In this document: piece by piece, positions 1-9,700 of the stretch
Position numbering within the stretch: the stretch's first letter is position 1
Layout of the letters: the number at the start of each line of letters is the position of its first letter
DNA from: Orbilia blumenaviensis
Lineage: Eukaryota; Ascomycota; Orbiliomycetes; Orbiliales; Orbiliaceae
NCBI GenBank assembly: GCA_036872755.1
Contig: JAVHNS010000021.1
Coordinates: forward strand, 1 to 64,000
Length of the DNA: 64,000 nucleotides
Direction of reading: 5' to 3'
Position numbers and translations under genes: made by a program
Notes under the pieces: generated by a model
What the model was told of the DNA's origin: nothing
What the model saw: only the letters and a program-made list of their open reading frames with translations
Databases searched by the model: none

Positions 1-165
1 TAAACCCAACTTAAAAATAAGAATGCCATCATTAAAGTGTATAATCCAGAAGCTCTAGCAGAAATCAAAGCTATGTTTACCGTGAAAATGTAAATGATAA
101 TGCACCCATTAAACTATTATAGCTAAACCAGTATTTTTAATTTTTCTTGCTTGTATCATTTTTAA
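1..165 (-). pseudogene. atp9: atp9-like pseudogene without introns
   Basis: Read on the minus strand from about 149, the frame begins MIQARKIKNTGLA, close to MIQASKIIGTGLATT of the atp9 gene at 51795. A second frame then reads ASGLYTLMMAFLFLSWV, which is the ATP9 C-terminal helix and runs to the window edge. About 30 middle codons (the GIGVVFG to LGFA region, including RNP) are missing and stops intervene. The upstream flank (150-230) resembles the flank of the true atp9 at 51796-51860, so a flanked copy was duplicated. None of the introns of the other copy is present. No c-subunit could be made from it as written. Identification is firm; the origin (old duplicate, retro-copy or transfer) is not known. 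Confidence 0.75.
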
Positions 166-338
166 TTTTATCCAAAACTTAACATATTATTGCTTTAATT
201 TTATTATATTAATCTTATTCACTTATAATTATTAATAATTATTTTTAATAAATTTATTAATAATTATTTTTAAAAAATTTATTAATAATTTTTTTATATA
301 TTATAATTTCGAAAATTATTTTTAAAGTTATTATTTAT

Positions 339-495
339 CTATCTTAATTTATTCTGTAAAGCATAATCTCATCTAAGATTATTTTGGGCTTTGAGTCTTT
401 TGTCTTTTTTTTTAACTGTTCTCATAATTAGTTTAGCATCCGCGCGCTGTAAGTCATCCCAATCTTCGCCTCTTATATGCGAGGAGAACAAGGGG
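339..495 (-). other. Unrecognised coding-like fragment
   Basis: A minus-strand frame runs about 50 codons to a TAG at 341-339. It contains EDWDDLQRADAKLIMRTV and then a lysine-rich stretch, KKKDKRLKAQ, and uses one TGA as Trp. Composition is charged and soluble, unlike the hydrophobic mitochondrial proteins around it, and local G+C is raised. No start codon or family was recognised. It may be a remnant of imported or plasmid DNA. The A+T-rich sequence at 166-338 shows nothing else. Confidence 0.3.
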
Positions 496-599
496 GAAAG
501 CTAATTTAAAGCTTCTTCTATTTCCAGAGTTATCGTTATGGAATTAATTTTAAATGATCCCAATTAAAATAAATTCTTTTAGTATTCATGTTATTTTTT

Positions 600-1444
600 A
601 TATTTTTTACCATGTTAGTTCTTCGTCAGAATAATTAAAACCTGGTTTTTTATGTTCATTATTAATAATTAAATAAGCAACTTTTTCTCAATCTTTATAA
701 TCTAAATATTTACTTGAAATAAAGGATATTTATTAAATAGTTATAATAATAATCTAAAGATACTTTGCTAGATTGCTGCTAAAATATAATATGTATTATT
801 TGTAGATTTTTGTGTTCTAGTTAACAAATTACAATTTAAAAATAAAGATATTTGTTTAAAATATAAAAATAACTGTCATTAGTAACTGGATCTAAAATTC
901 TTTGTTCGATTCTCAACCTACAAGAAATTTTTCTTTTTTTGGCTCCTTCTTCTGTTTTAGTATATAACACAGAAAACTACACCGCATCTACAAACCCGCT
1001 TAATCAACTATTATTTCTAATTATTTTTATTTAAAGGTAATTATTTATATTAGTAGCATGACTTTTATTTAATCAGTCTATTAGATTATATAGTTGATGA
1101 ATTTTAGGTGTTCTTAATTCACCATTTATTAAATTAACTATCTTTTTTAAACCTACTACAGGTGATACTACTAAAACACAAGCATTATCTTTAGGTTTAT
1201 ATCTTATGAATCCCGATCCTATAATACTAAGTAATTTTTTGGCTAAAGCCTCATTTTTTAAACCAAAAGTTATACAAAACCTAGGGTTATGAGTTTTTTT
1301 ACCTTTCTCTTTTTGAATTCATATATGTCCGTCGCCTTCAAATAAACCAGCTAGGTATGGACCCAAATTATTAGAAGATACACTATTTACAATTATATCA
1401 TTATATTTTAAATTTTTCTCAGGGAGATCCTGGTCTTTTGCCAT
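600..1444 (-). pseudogene. LAGLIDADG endonuclease remnant in cox1 intron
   Basis: The frame follows directly from the cox1 exon (GGPDMA then KDQDLPEKN), as is usual for ORFs fused to their upstream exon. It is open for about 130 codons with the first motif LAGLFEGDGHIW and blocks NPRFCITFGLKNE and VVSPVVGLKKIVNLIN. These are typical of double-motif cox1-intron endonucleases. Near 1030 the frame breaks. The second motif then reads SGFVDAV followed by a stop where GFIDADGSF is expected, so the second catalytic acid is lost. Decay continues to about 600. It would have cut an intron-less cox1; now inactive. Confidence 0.75.
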
Positions 1445-1729
1445 GTCAGGTCCCCTCCAATTATAGGCAGTAGAAAATTTCCAATCCACCAATTAATGCA
1501 GGCATAACCATAAAGAAAATCATAAGGATCGCGTGTGCAGTACGATACTATTGTAGAGTTGATTATCCGCCATATACTGTACACCAGGTCCTGATAATTC
1601 TAATCTAATAAGAACAGACATTCCAGTACCAACTAAACCAGAAAATAAGGCAAAAATTAAATATAAGATCCCGATATCCTTGGCGTTCGAGGACCAGGAC
1701 CACCTTTCAGTACTAAGCGAAGCATCCAT
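1440..1729 (-). pseudogene. cox1: cox1 5' exon with three frameshifts
   Basis: Starting at the ATG at 1729 the frame reads [18 protein letters not shown] and then [18 protein letters not shown], the first helix of cytochrome oxidase subunit 1, followed by [18 protein letters not shown]. Near 1548 one base is missing; the sequence resumes as [19 protein letters not shown] second base is missing near 1480 (GNFLLPIIGG follows), and a third shift near 1455 precedes PDMA and the intron. Three shifts in 100 bases mean a pseudogene or assembly errors. No other cox1 exon lies in the window, and atp9-like sequence follows at 1-165, so this may be a detached duplicate of the exon plus its intron. Confidence 0.7.
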
Positions 1730-1877
1730 ATTGAAAAAAAATTTTTTAGAATACTATGGTCTGATCTCCGTCAACTCTAATTGTCTTTTTAAATAATATC
1801 TTAAATGTGTTTATAGCAAACTTTAAGCTTTTAATAAATTACAAATGACAAGTTCACCCACGTTTAAATAATTTATA

Positions 1878-1949
1878 AAGGGGTAAGGTGGATTCGAACC
1901 ACAATTAATGATTTGCAATCAAATAACAGACCATCTGTAACATACCCCC
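1878..1949 (-). tRNA. trnC: tRNA-Cys(GCA)
   Basis: Acceptor GGGGGTA pairs with TACCCCT. The D stem is ACAG/CTGT and the T arm contains GGTTCGAATCC. The anticodon loop TTGCAAA gives GCA. Only the inner three anticodon-stem pairs are canonical, which is weak but acceptable for a mitochondrial tRNA. Confidence 0.8.
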
Positions 1950-2027
1950 TAAATTTTTTAAAACGCGTTAATATGCTTATTCGTTAGTACTTTACTCCCC
2001 CCCGTTACCTATATTATTATTTATTTT

Positions 2028-2100
2028 TAGTCCCCAAGATGACTCGAACATCTATCAAAATATTAACAGTATTCTGCTCTACCGTTGAGCTATGGCGACT
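2028..2100 (-). tRNA. trnN: tRNA-Asn(GTT)
   Basis: Loop CTGTTAA on stem GAATA/TATTT gives anticodon GTT. The D arm TAGCTCAACGGTAGAGC and T arm GTTCGAGTC are standard. A decayed copy lies near 53535-53600. Confidence 0.85.
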
Positions 2101-2199
2101 TTGATATTTATTAGCGTCCCGTGCAAAATTAATACAAAAAAAATTTTTTTTTGCACACAATACTATTTTAATAAGCTAATAATAAGTGGGCTAAGGCTT

Positions 2200-3190
2200 A
2201 TTTCTTCCTTCCCCTAAACTGGATATGATATTTTCCTGTCATCCAGACTGACTTTATTCAAATCTGTTCTACGGATTTCCAAATCGTTACTTATCTTGAA
2301 ACATAAGTATATACGATACTTTATTACGCTGCCACGTTTCAATCCATACTTTATCCTATTTACCACGTTTTCGATACTTAATCAAGTATGCTGTTACTAT
2401 TTTTGAATATGCTCTTCCCCTCAAGGTACTGTATATTGTATAATTCCATTTAAGTATTACCACGTGGTACTATCATTCTCCATATTTAATAGTTACAATA
2501 ATTAGCCATTTTATTTTTCGAAAACATACGTAGGTTCATTTGGGCATATCAACGATTTATTTTCGGCAGCTTCTGATTGAATCGGCTGTGATAATAACTT
2601 CATCAAAGTTTCGTTTATTTCACGATTCTTTATATTCCTTCGATTCAGTTTTTGATTATTACTATGGATACTCCGTCCAAGAGTTTTTGGCTCTCCCCCC
2701 CCCCTACAATCTTCAGGCCGCTCGGATATTACCGAACTGGGAACAGATTAGATATTTTTAGGTTAATTTAATGACCCTTAGGCGATACCGTATTACGTTG
2801 ATAAGTCGTTTCCTGGCTTTAGGTTTTTGCGATTTTTTGTCCGCTTTGCGCGGCGATAAGGACGACTTTGTTGTTAAGAATCTAGCTCAATAAATATAGT
2901 TAAATTAGTTGTTCTCATAGGTCCTTAGTGGGTATGGCTCCTGGTTTATTTGGAACTATCTTTATCTAGTTAGTTATCCTGACCTTGGCCGGATTCGTTT
3001 AGCGAAGAGATCCTAAAGAATTTTCCACTTTTCAGTTCTTCTTAAGTGTACTTGCTCCCTCCTGTGTTTCCACGATAGGTTGACCCCCCCCCCCCTTCAG
3101 AAGGATGTTAGGCTGTCGAAGTGTACACCACTTTCATACTTAAATGGTTGGCTACTAAGTCCAACATACTTATCATCGTTAAACGGTGCG
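2200..3190. other. Unassigned G+C-richer block with C runs
   Basis: This block is clearly less A+T rich than its flanks and has runs of C at about 2695 and 3086. On the plus strand a frame at 2540-2761, one TAG and a continuation to 2893 encode about 110 residues (ending LGFCDFL...VVKNLAQ) with no recognised domain. The non-spacer composition suggests a structured RNA, for example an eroded group II intron, or a decayed gene. I found no group II domain V, rRNA signature or tRNA in it. The motif GGAGGGAGCAAG on the minus strand near 3060 recurs at about 36045 on the plus strand. Confidence 0.3.
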
Positions 3191-3282
3191 CCTTATTAAA
3201 ATACATGCAATTACAAGATATTACAAACTTTATAAAATTTTAAATTAAATCTTTTAAATTAAATTTTTTAATTTATCTAAAT

Positions 3283-3355
3283 TAAGGAATAAAAGAATCG
3301 AACTTTCGACAGTTTGTGTGTAAAACAAACGCTCTACCAACTGAGCTAATCCCTT
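3283..3355 (-). tRNA. trnV: tRNA-Val(TAC)
   Basis: Acceptor AAGGGAT pairs with ATTCCTT. Anticodon stem TTTGT/ACAAA carries loop TTTACAC, anticodon TAC. The T arm has GTTCGATTC. Confidence 0.9.
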
Positions 3356-4320
3356 ATAAAAGTTTTTAATAAATTTTACCCCTTTTAAGTAAAAGACCTC
3401 TTTCTTGAAAAAAAAAAATTTTTTTATATATTAAATATATATTTAGTTTTAAATTTAATAAAAATTTAAAGAATTTAAAAGTTTAAATTTTTTATTATAT
3501 TTATTTTTAATCAGCCGCCCGCGAAACGGACGTCTCAAATAACTTTAAACTTATTTGAAATTAATACCTCCAACCTAGCTGATTATTAGAAATTTTTTAG
3601 ATTTTATAGACAAACCTACACACTCCTTTCTCTATCTATTTTTAATATTTTCAGCTTACGATATAACAAATATTAAAAATCATACAATTTATTGAAAATT
3701 TTTTAGTCGGGCGTGAACGTCTTTCTATACTCTGATGAAAGCTATTTCTATCCTATATTAGTTTTAATTCAATTACAATTTAATATTTTTATTACTTGAC
3801 AATGAATCATATTTGTCTAATAATAAGTGAAAGAATAAAATAATTTTTTACCCGCCTTCATCCCATTATATTTTTATTTCTACAATTTTATAAATTTAAT
3901 AAAAAAGTTTAAACTATCTTAAAACATATAAAAGTAATAAACTTTTGTTATTAATTAATCCCCCCTGCATTTAAGCGTGATATTATCCTCCGCAAAAATA
4001 TTTTTCGTCTGAACATATTATTTTCTGCTTTAATCACCGGTATTAAAAATCCAAATTGTATAAATTTGTCCGTTAAACAAAAATAATAAATTAACGGACA
4101 ATTAAATTATTAATATAATAAATATAATAAAAACAAACGTGAAAATATATATAAAATAATCTCATATAATTAACGTTGTGATTTAATTTTTCTAACTATA
4201 ATATTTAAAGCCCAAAAATAGAGGATAAATATAAATAGTAATAATATAATATCTGCACAAAAAATACATAAAAGATAGTAGGACATTTGCTTTAACAAAT
4301 TATAGAATGTACCAAAATGA
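3356..4320. other. A+T-rich spacer
   Basis: No supported gene. It holds two short G+C patches (about 3510-3540 and 3706-3722) in otherwise A+T-rich sequence, and scattered short ORFs without similarity to known families. Confidence 0.5.
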
Positions 4321-4326
4321 ATCAGA

Positions 4327-4352
4327 TAGGGCTTTCGCGCGCGAAAGCCCTA
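4327..4352. repeat. 26-bp perfect palindrome
   Basis: TAGGGCTTTCGCG is followed directly by its exact reverse complement, with no loop. It belongs to the class of G+C hairpins scattered through the spacers. Confidence 0.9.
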
Positions 4353-4449
4353 TAGTATCACTTAAGTAACCTTCAAACATAACGAAGTAATATATCCTTA
4401 AGTTAAATTATCTAAATATAATTTAATAATTATTTTTTTAATTCATTAA

Positions 4450-6370
4450 CTTATGAAATTATCATTACTTTATTTTTTACTAGCTTTCCTATAGAGAATT
4501 CTGAATTAATATTAAAAAAAACTTTTTTCATTTTTCCTATTATATTGATTAAGGAAATTTTCAATATAATTATTTTATTTCCCATTTCTATTAAATAAAA
4601 AAATTAAATGTAACATATGATTAATAAAAACATTATTATCTAATTTAATTAAATATCCTTTAATATAAAAATCACAAATCTCATTTTTATTTAATTTATT
4701 AATATTTACAAGTGATCGAAACTCATAATTCAATATTAATTTACCTAAATAATGATTTAAATCATTAACTATATCAAAAAATTATTATTTAAGTTTATTA
4801 TTAAATAAACTAAAATCAACATTAGAAAGAATAATTTTTTTTTCCTTTTTTCAGATATATCTTTAAATTGTAAAATAAGATAATGTTCAATTTCATACTG
4901 AGTATCTATATTAATAGGATTATTCAGAATGATATATTAAATTATTATAAACAAGCATAAACGAATTCTTATTTTTAAAAACATCACTATTAAAAATAGA
5001 AGAATATTTCTGATCATTAGTCGAACTATTGTTAATATTAATTAAATCTTTAATATTAACATTTATTTGATTATCTAAAAAAGAAGGTAATGTAGAAAAA
5101 GAACGAAAAAATATTTTATTATTATTATAATAAATATAATTACAATAACTTTTTATATTTCAATTATTAAATTTAATCATCAATTTATTTTTTTTTATAA
5201 ATACAATACTAAAATAGGATAAAAATTTAATACTAAACTAAATATATAACTTTTTTAGATTTAAAAAATCTAGATTAAAAATCTAAAAAAATTAAATAAA
5301 ACCAAAATAAGATAGAATACAAATCAAATCTAAAGATCGTCTCCACCTTATAAATTGGTTTTGTGGAAAGACCATTTTCGACCTTTCGGTTGGTCTCTCC
5401 AATGTCATAAAAAAAAATAAAGTAAATTTACTAACCCGCTCTCTCTAGGTTGAAATAGATTATCTTTAATATATTTTAATAGACACAAAACATATTTATT
5501 AAAAATTACTTCTAAATTCTCTTAATCTAATGGTATTGTTAACCATTATCATAGGAGATTTTGAGCAGATACTAATTGAACAATATAACGGACCCTTTAT
5601 ACTTTTAAATTCTATGCTTCTTAATTAAGAATAGGCAATCTAAATATGGTTTAAATGTTAAAATATAATTTACTAGGTTATACTAATAGTATAAATATTC
5701 TTTAGTTATTCCCCCTATTTTATTAAAATTATCATAAATATCTAACATAAACTCCAAAATCTCTTCATGATTATCAGTATAGGTTTAATGTCATAGAATA
5801 ATACAAAAATAATATTATAATCATTATTATCTGCATTTAATACATTTAATAATTTCTTTTGTTTGATTTATTCATTCAAAAAAATTAGGTTTAAATTTTA
5901 AATATTTAGATTGAAATTCGTTTGGTATAAATATATTTGAATTTAATATTTTTATAGGCTCAGAAAAATAATAATAAATATCTATTGAATAAAGATTATT
6001 AGACAATGAAAAAATTTTTTTTAATAGTTAAACTTCCTAAAATAGCCAAATCATCATATATTTTATTTAAAATAAAATTACTCAAAAATGTTCCGTTATT
6101 TTGTTTTTTAAATCTTTTTTTTATGACGTATCTCCCAAATATCCAAGGTGGTTCAAGGCAATTCACTTCTCGCTAAGTCCATAGATCTCTCATTTTTTAA
6201 TAAAGAATGATATGTATCTATCTTTTCAAGAATTTCGATAAATAAAGCAGTAAAATCCATATGAACAAGGTAAAAATCCGGAACAGTTAAAAAGGGCCTC
6301 CATAGCATCCAACCAATTCATAGATTGTAATATTTAATAACGAGTAAAAAAAAATCATTTTTATATTTTA
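4450..6370 (-). pseudogene. Decayed ORF island, possibly plasmid-derived
   Basis: Several minus-strand stretches read like protein but are interrupted by stops and shifts. Around 6330-6130: FYLVHMDFTALFIEILEKID and then ELPWTTLDIWEI, with TGA as Trp. Around 6100-5860: NNLYSIDIYYYF, IFIPNEFQSKYLKF and FFEWINQTKEII. Around 5200-4850: FRSFSTLPSFLDNQ and a long Asn/Ile/Lys-rich run. The style (Asn/Lys/Ile-rich, soluble, long) resembles the DNA and RNA polymerases of linear mitochondrial plasmids. I could not see a catalytic polymerase motif, so the origin is inferred from style alone. Confidence 0.4.
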
Positions 6371-6720
6371 TTTTAGTTACTTTCACACTATTGATTATAA
6401 AATATAATTACTAAATTATATTATCATTTTTTGTACACAAATTTTATATTTAGATGGATTCAGATGAGTAAAAACTTACTTAATTAAAAAAAAAGAACAA
6501 CAACAAAAAGGTTGAATAATAAAATAACTACTCAATAATATATCTAATAAATATAAAATCATTATAAACAAACTTTAATCTTTATAAAAATTATAATTAA
6601 TTATTAATTATCAAAAAACCCTTATACTACTACCCGCGCTACAATGATTATCACCCACTGATACAGCGGGTGATAATAAAGGATTATTATTCTTTTATCG
6701 TATGTTAAAAAAATAGGAAA
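6371..6720. other. Spacer downstream of nad1 with hairpin at 6648-6676
   Basis: Downstream of the nad1 stop, TTATCACCC and GGGTGATAA form a 9-bp stem around an 11-base loop. Its place about 45 bases beyond the stop suggests an RNA 3' end or processing signal; that role is inferred. The rest is plain A+T-rich sequence. Confidence 0.5.
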
Positions 6721-9700
6721 TTAAAAACTCACAGCTAGTGAATCAAAAGAATATAAAATACACGGAAATAAGAAGATAAAAGCAAATAAAATAGGTAAAA
6801 GAACTGTTCAACAAAATTGCATAAGTTGATCATAACGAATACGTGGCATAGAAGCACGAACCCATACAAAGCAGAATACTATAAAACAAGTTTTTGTCCC
6901 TAAAACAAAACCATTTAACATACCAGAAACTACAGGATTGTATTCTATAAAATAAGTAAATTGTTCTTGTGCAACTCGCATACTATTAATTTCATTAAAA
7001 AGGATTCATATTAAATCATTTATAAATTTAAATGATAAAAAGAAAGGTAGATTATAACCACCTAAAAATAAAACAGTTGTTATAATAGACATAAGAAGAA
7101 TTGAACCGTACTCAGCTAAAAAGAAAGAAACGAAAGGAACAGAAGAATGCTCGGTAAAGAAACCAGAAACTAACTCAGATTCCTTTAAAGATATTTCATA
7201 TAGTATTTATTATTATATACTTTACCTGAAGCTATATATCTTCCTATTGTAACTTTAGATATATTTAGATATTTAGCTAACAATTTTTCGAAAAATAAAT
7301 CGACCGAGATACGGGGTTTTGATTATTATTAAAATACATAGAAATTCTAGACTGTTTTATATCTAAAACTTGTGCTACAGCGCTGATAGAATCATATTAT
7401 GTGTGTTAATTTGTCATAATATATAGTACCGATATTCTTTGATTAAGTTTTCCTGATTGTTTATTCCCTTTCCGGAATTATGATATTTTAGCTTTAATTT
7501 CCTTTGACAAAGTTTTTTCTAATTTAACTGCAGCCATTTTAATAATGGTTTCTTTTGAGTGTTTTTTACCTAACGTTGAACCTGCATTTTTTAAAAAATT
7601 ATACTCTTTTTGTAAAAGATCGAGATAAAATTGTTCTTTTTAATCAAATCAGATTTATCACAATATTCTAAAACAGTATAAAATTTTATAATAACCATGA
7701 TAAAACATAGCAATGCAAATAGCCATAGTGTTATTTCTAAGTAAATATTTTATATTAAAATATTGCATAAACCTTACAGTAAGATTTTAATAATAACCCA
7801 CATAAGTTTTATCATTTGATAAATTAACTCATTAACACCGAATTTACTTCTATTTTCCTTTAAAATCTGTGCCTTATTCGTATCAGCATTAACAATTGTC
7901 AAAACCAATAGCTATCGTTTGCCCCGAAAATAATAAATATCAAAACCTAAAAGAACAATATATCCATAATCTAAAAAAAGAAAAATCCCAAAACAAAGTA
8001 AAAGCTAAGTTTTTGTTTACTATACAAAAAAAATTAAATTTTTAAACTTCGTATAAAAATATATAAAATTTCGTATAATTACATTATTAAATTTTTCAAG
8101 TAAATTAATATTTATCTACTTCGATTCATTCCTGATTTTATTTTTAGAATTTCTTCTAAACCTTCAGTTGTTAAATGTTTTTTGGTTTTAACTATCTCAC
8201 TAACTTTACAAAAATCTATAAAATATTTTGCTTTCATACCTAAAATAGCATTATAAAAAAAAAAATGGAATAATTATATAATTATCAGAAAATTTAGTCA
8301 CTAAATAATCAGAATGAGTTTTATTAGAACGAAGAGAATAACGACCACAATCAAAATATGAAATAAAAAATTTTAATAAATCTTCATCACGAAAATGTTG
8401 AGTTATTTGAAAAACTAAATAAACACCAGATCCTAATTTAGTTGTTGCTTTAAAATTTACAATAAAACAACCTTCACCTCTAACAAATCCAGCTAACCAT
8501 TGAGGATTTCCAAATTTTTTATTCTGAACTAAAGGTCCAATAACAGGTACAACATTTTTAAAATATGATTTTAAATCATCGGATAAACCCTTATTCTGAA
8601 GCTTTAATTGATATTAATTCTATTAACCCTTCTGTTGTTAAATGTTCACTGCAAGAAATTAAATAAAAAGCCTGTTTAAATAATTGAGAATAAGACCATT
8701 TTTGTATTATTAAAAGATAGAAATAAAAATGATTTATTATTATAGCTAAATCTTTAATTGAGATTACTTGATATTTAGCAAGATTGTCGCCTATTTTAAG
8801 ATACTTCCTATTCCACAAAAAAATTGTTGAATAGAATTTAATAAATCTAAATCTTTTTCATGTAAAATTATTTTATATTCAATATAAATAGACCAACCTG
8901 CCTTATTGTTTATTTTATATATTACTATAGTAAAACTTTATTCAGCATTAGAAAAACCAGTTACAAAATAAGGATTAAGTTTTTGTATAAACTAAAAGCA
9001 CCAATAACTCCAGATTCCGAATGAAAATATGCACATAAATTTTTAAAAACCCAACAGGGTTTTTATTTTTTTTTTTTATACTCATAAGCAATTTACTTTA
9101 ATCCTTAGAGCTTCCTATATATTGCTTTTTATTTAGAATATTAACTATTCCATAAACACGTTTATTTTTAGCTCGCCACGATAAGATTTTATAGAATCTA
9201 TATTTAAATCAGAAAAAACTTTAACAAGTAAAATTTAACAAGTATTAATTAAGCTATTTAATGGGATTAGTTCGACGTCATAACAGGCGATTTTATTTAA
9301 ACTAAATATAAGCATAAAAACCCTAAAATAAATAAAAATATTAATTTATACAATTTTTGGACTATATCATATTTAATTTTTTTTAACTAAATGATAATGT
9401 CTAGTCTCTGAGGTAAATATTGTTACCTGCTGATTGTGGATATTTATAAATAACCTTGTTCCAGCATATTATAATCTTTAAAGAGGCCGAATCTGATTTA
9501 ATTGAAGCCTCTGCAAGATCCATAGGAGACCTGTTAGTCTCAGCTAGAGCTCCTATAAGAAATATTATAAATATAGGAATCATAGGCATTACATATCAAG
9601 TATGTATTTGATCTTCAATAATTTCAGTTAAATTTAAACTACCTGAAAAAAGTATTACTAATAAAATTGCTGAGCTTAATATTAATTCATAACTAATTAA

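Larger units (their letters stand above)
7183..9505 (-). mobile_element. Group I intron nad1-i2
   Basis: The upstream exon ends AGAGGCT. Intron bases at 9488-9482 read GGCCTCT and pair with all seven exon bases, ending in the U-G pair expected of P1. The core follows at once: ATGCTGGAAC (P), AATCAGCAGG (Q), CTCAGAGACTAGA (R) and GATATAGTCC (S), all within about 150 nt of the 5' splice site. The open-reading-frame sequence therefore lies 3' of the core. The intron ends in G at 7183. It contains remnants of two unrelated endonucleases. Confidence 0.85.

Noticed and set aside
4..93. Plus-strand peptide at the left edge
   Set aside because: It is the antisense of the atp9 C-terminal frame, which matches a known protein.
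2715..2760. GAACTGGGAACAGATTAGATA as a small-subunit rRNA fragment
   Set aside because: It recalls the GAACAGGATTAGATACC word of rns, but the flanks do not match and the spacing differs; probably chance.
2540..2893. Plus-strand ORFs in the block at 2200-3190 as a real gene
   Set aside because: A stop splits them and no domain, homologue or codon signature is recognisable; listed only as part of an unassigned block.
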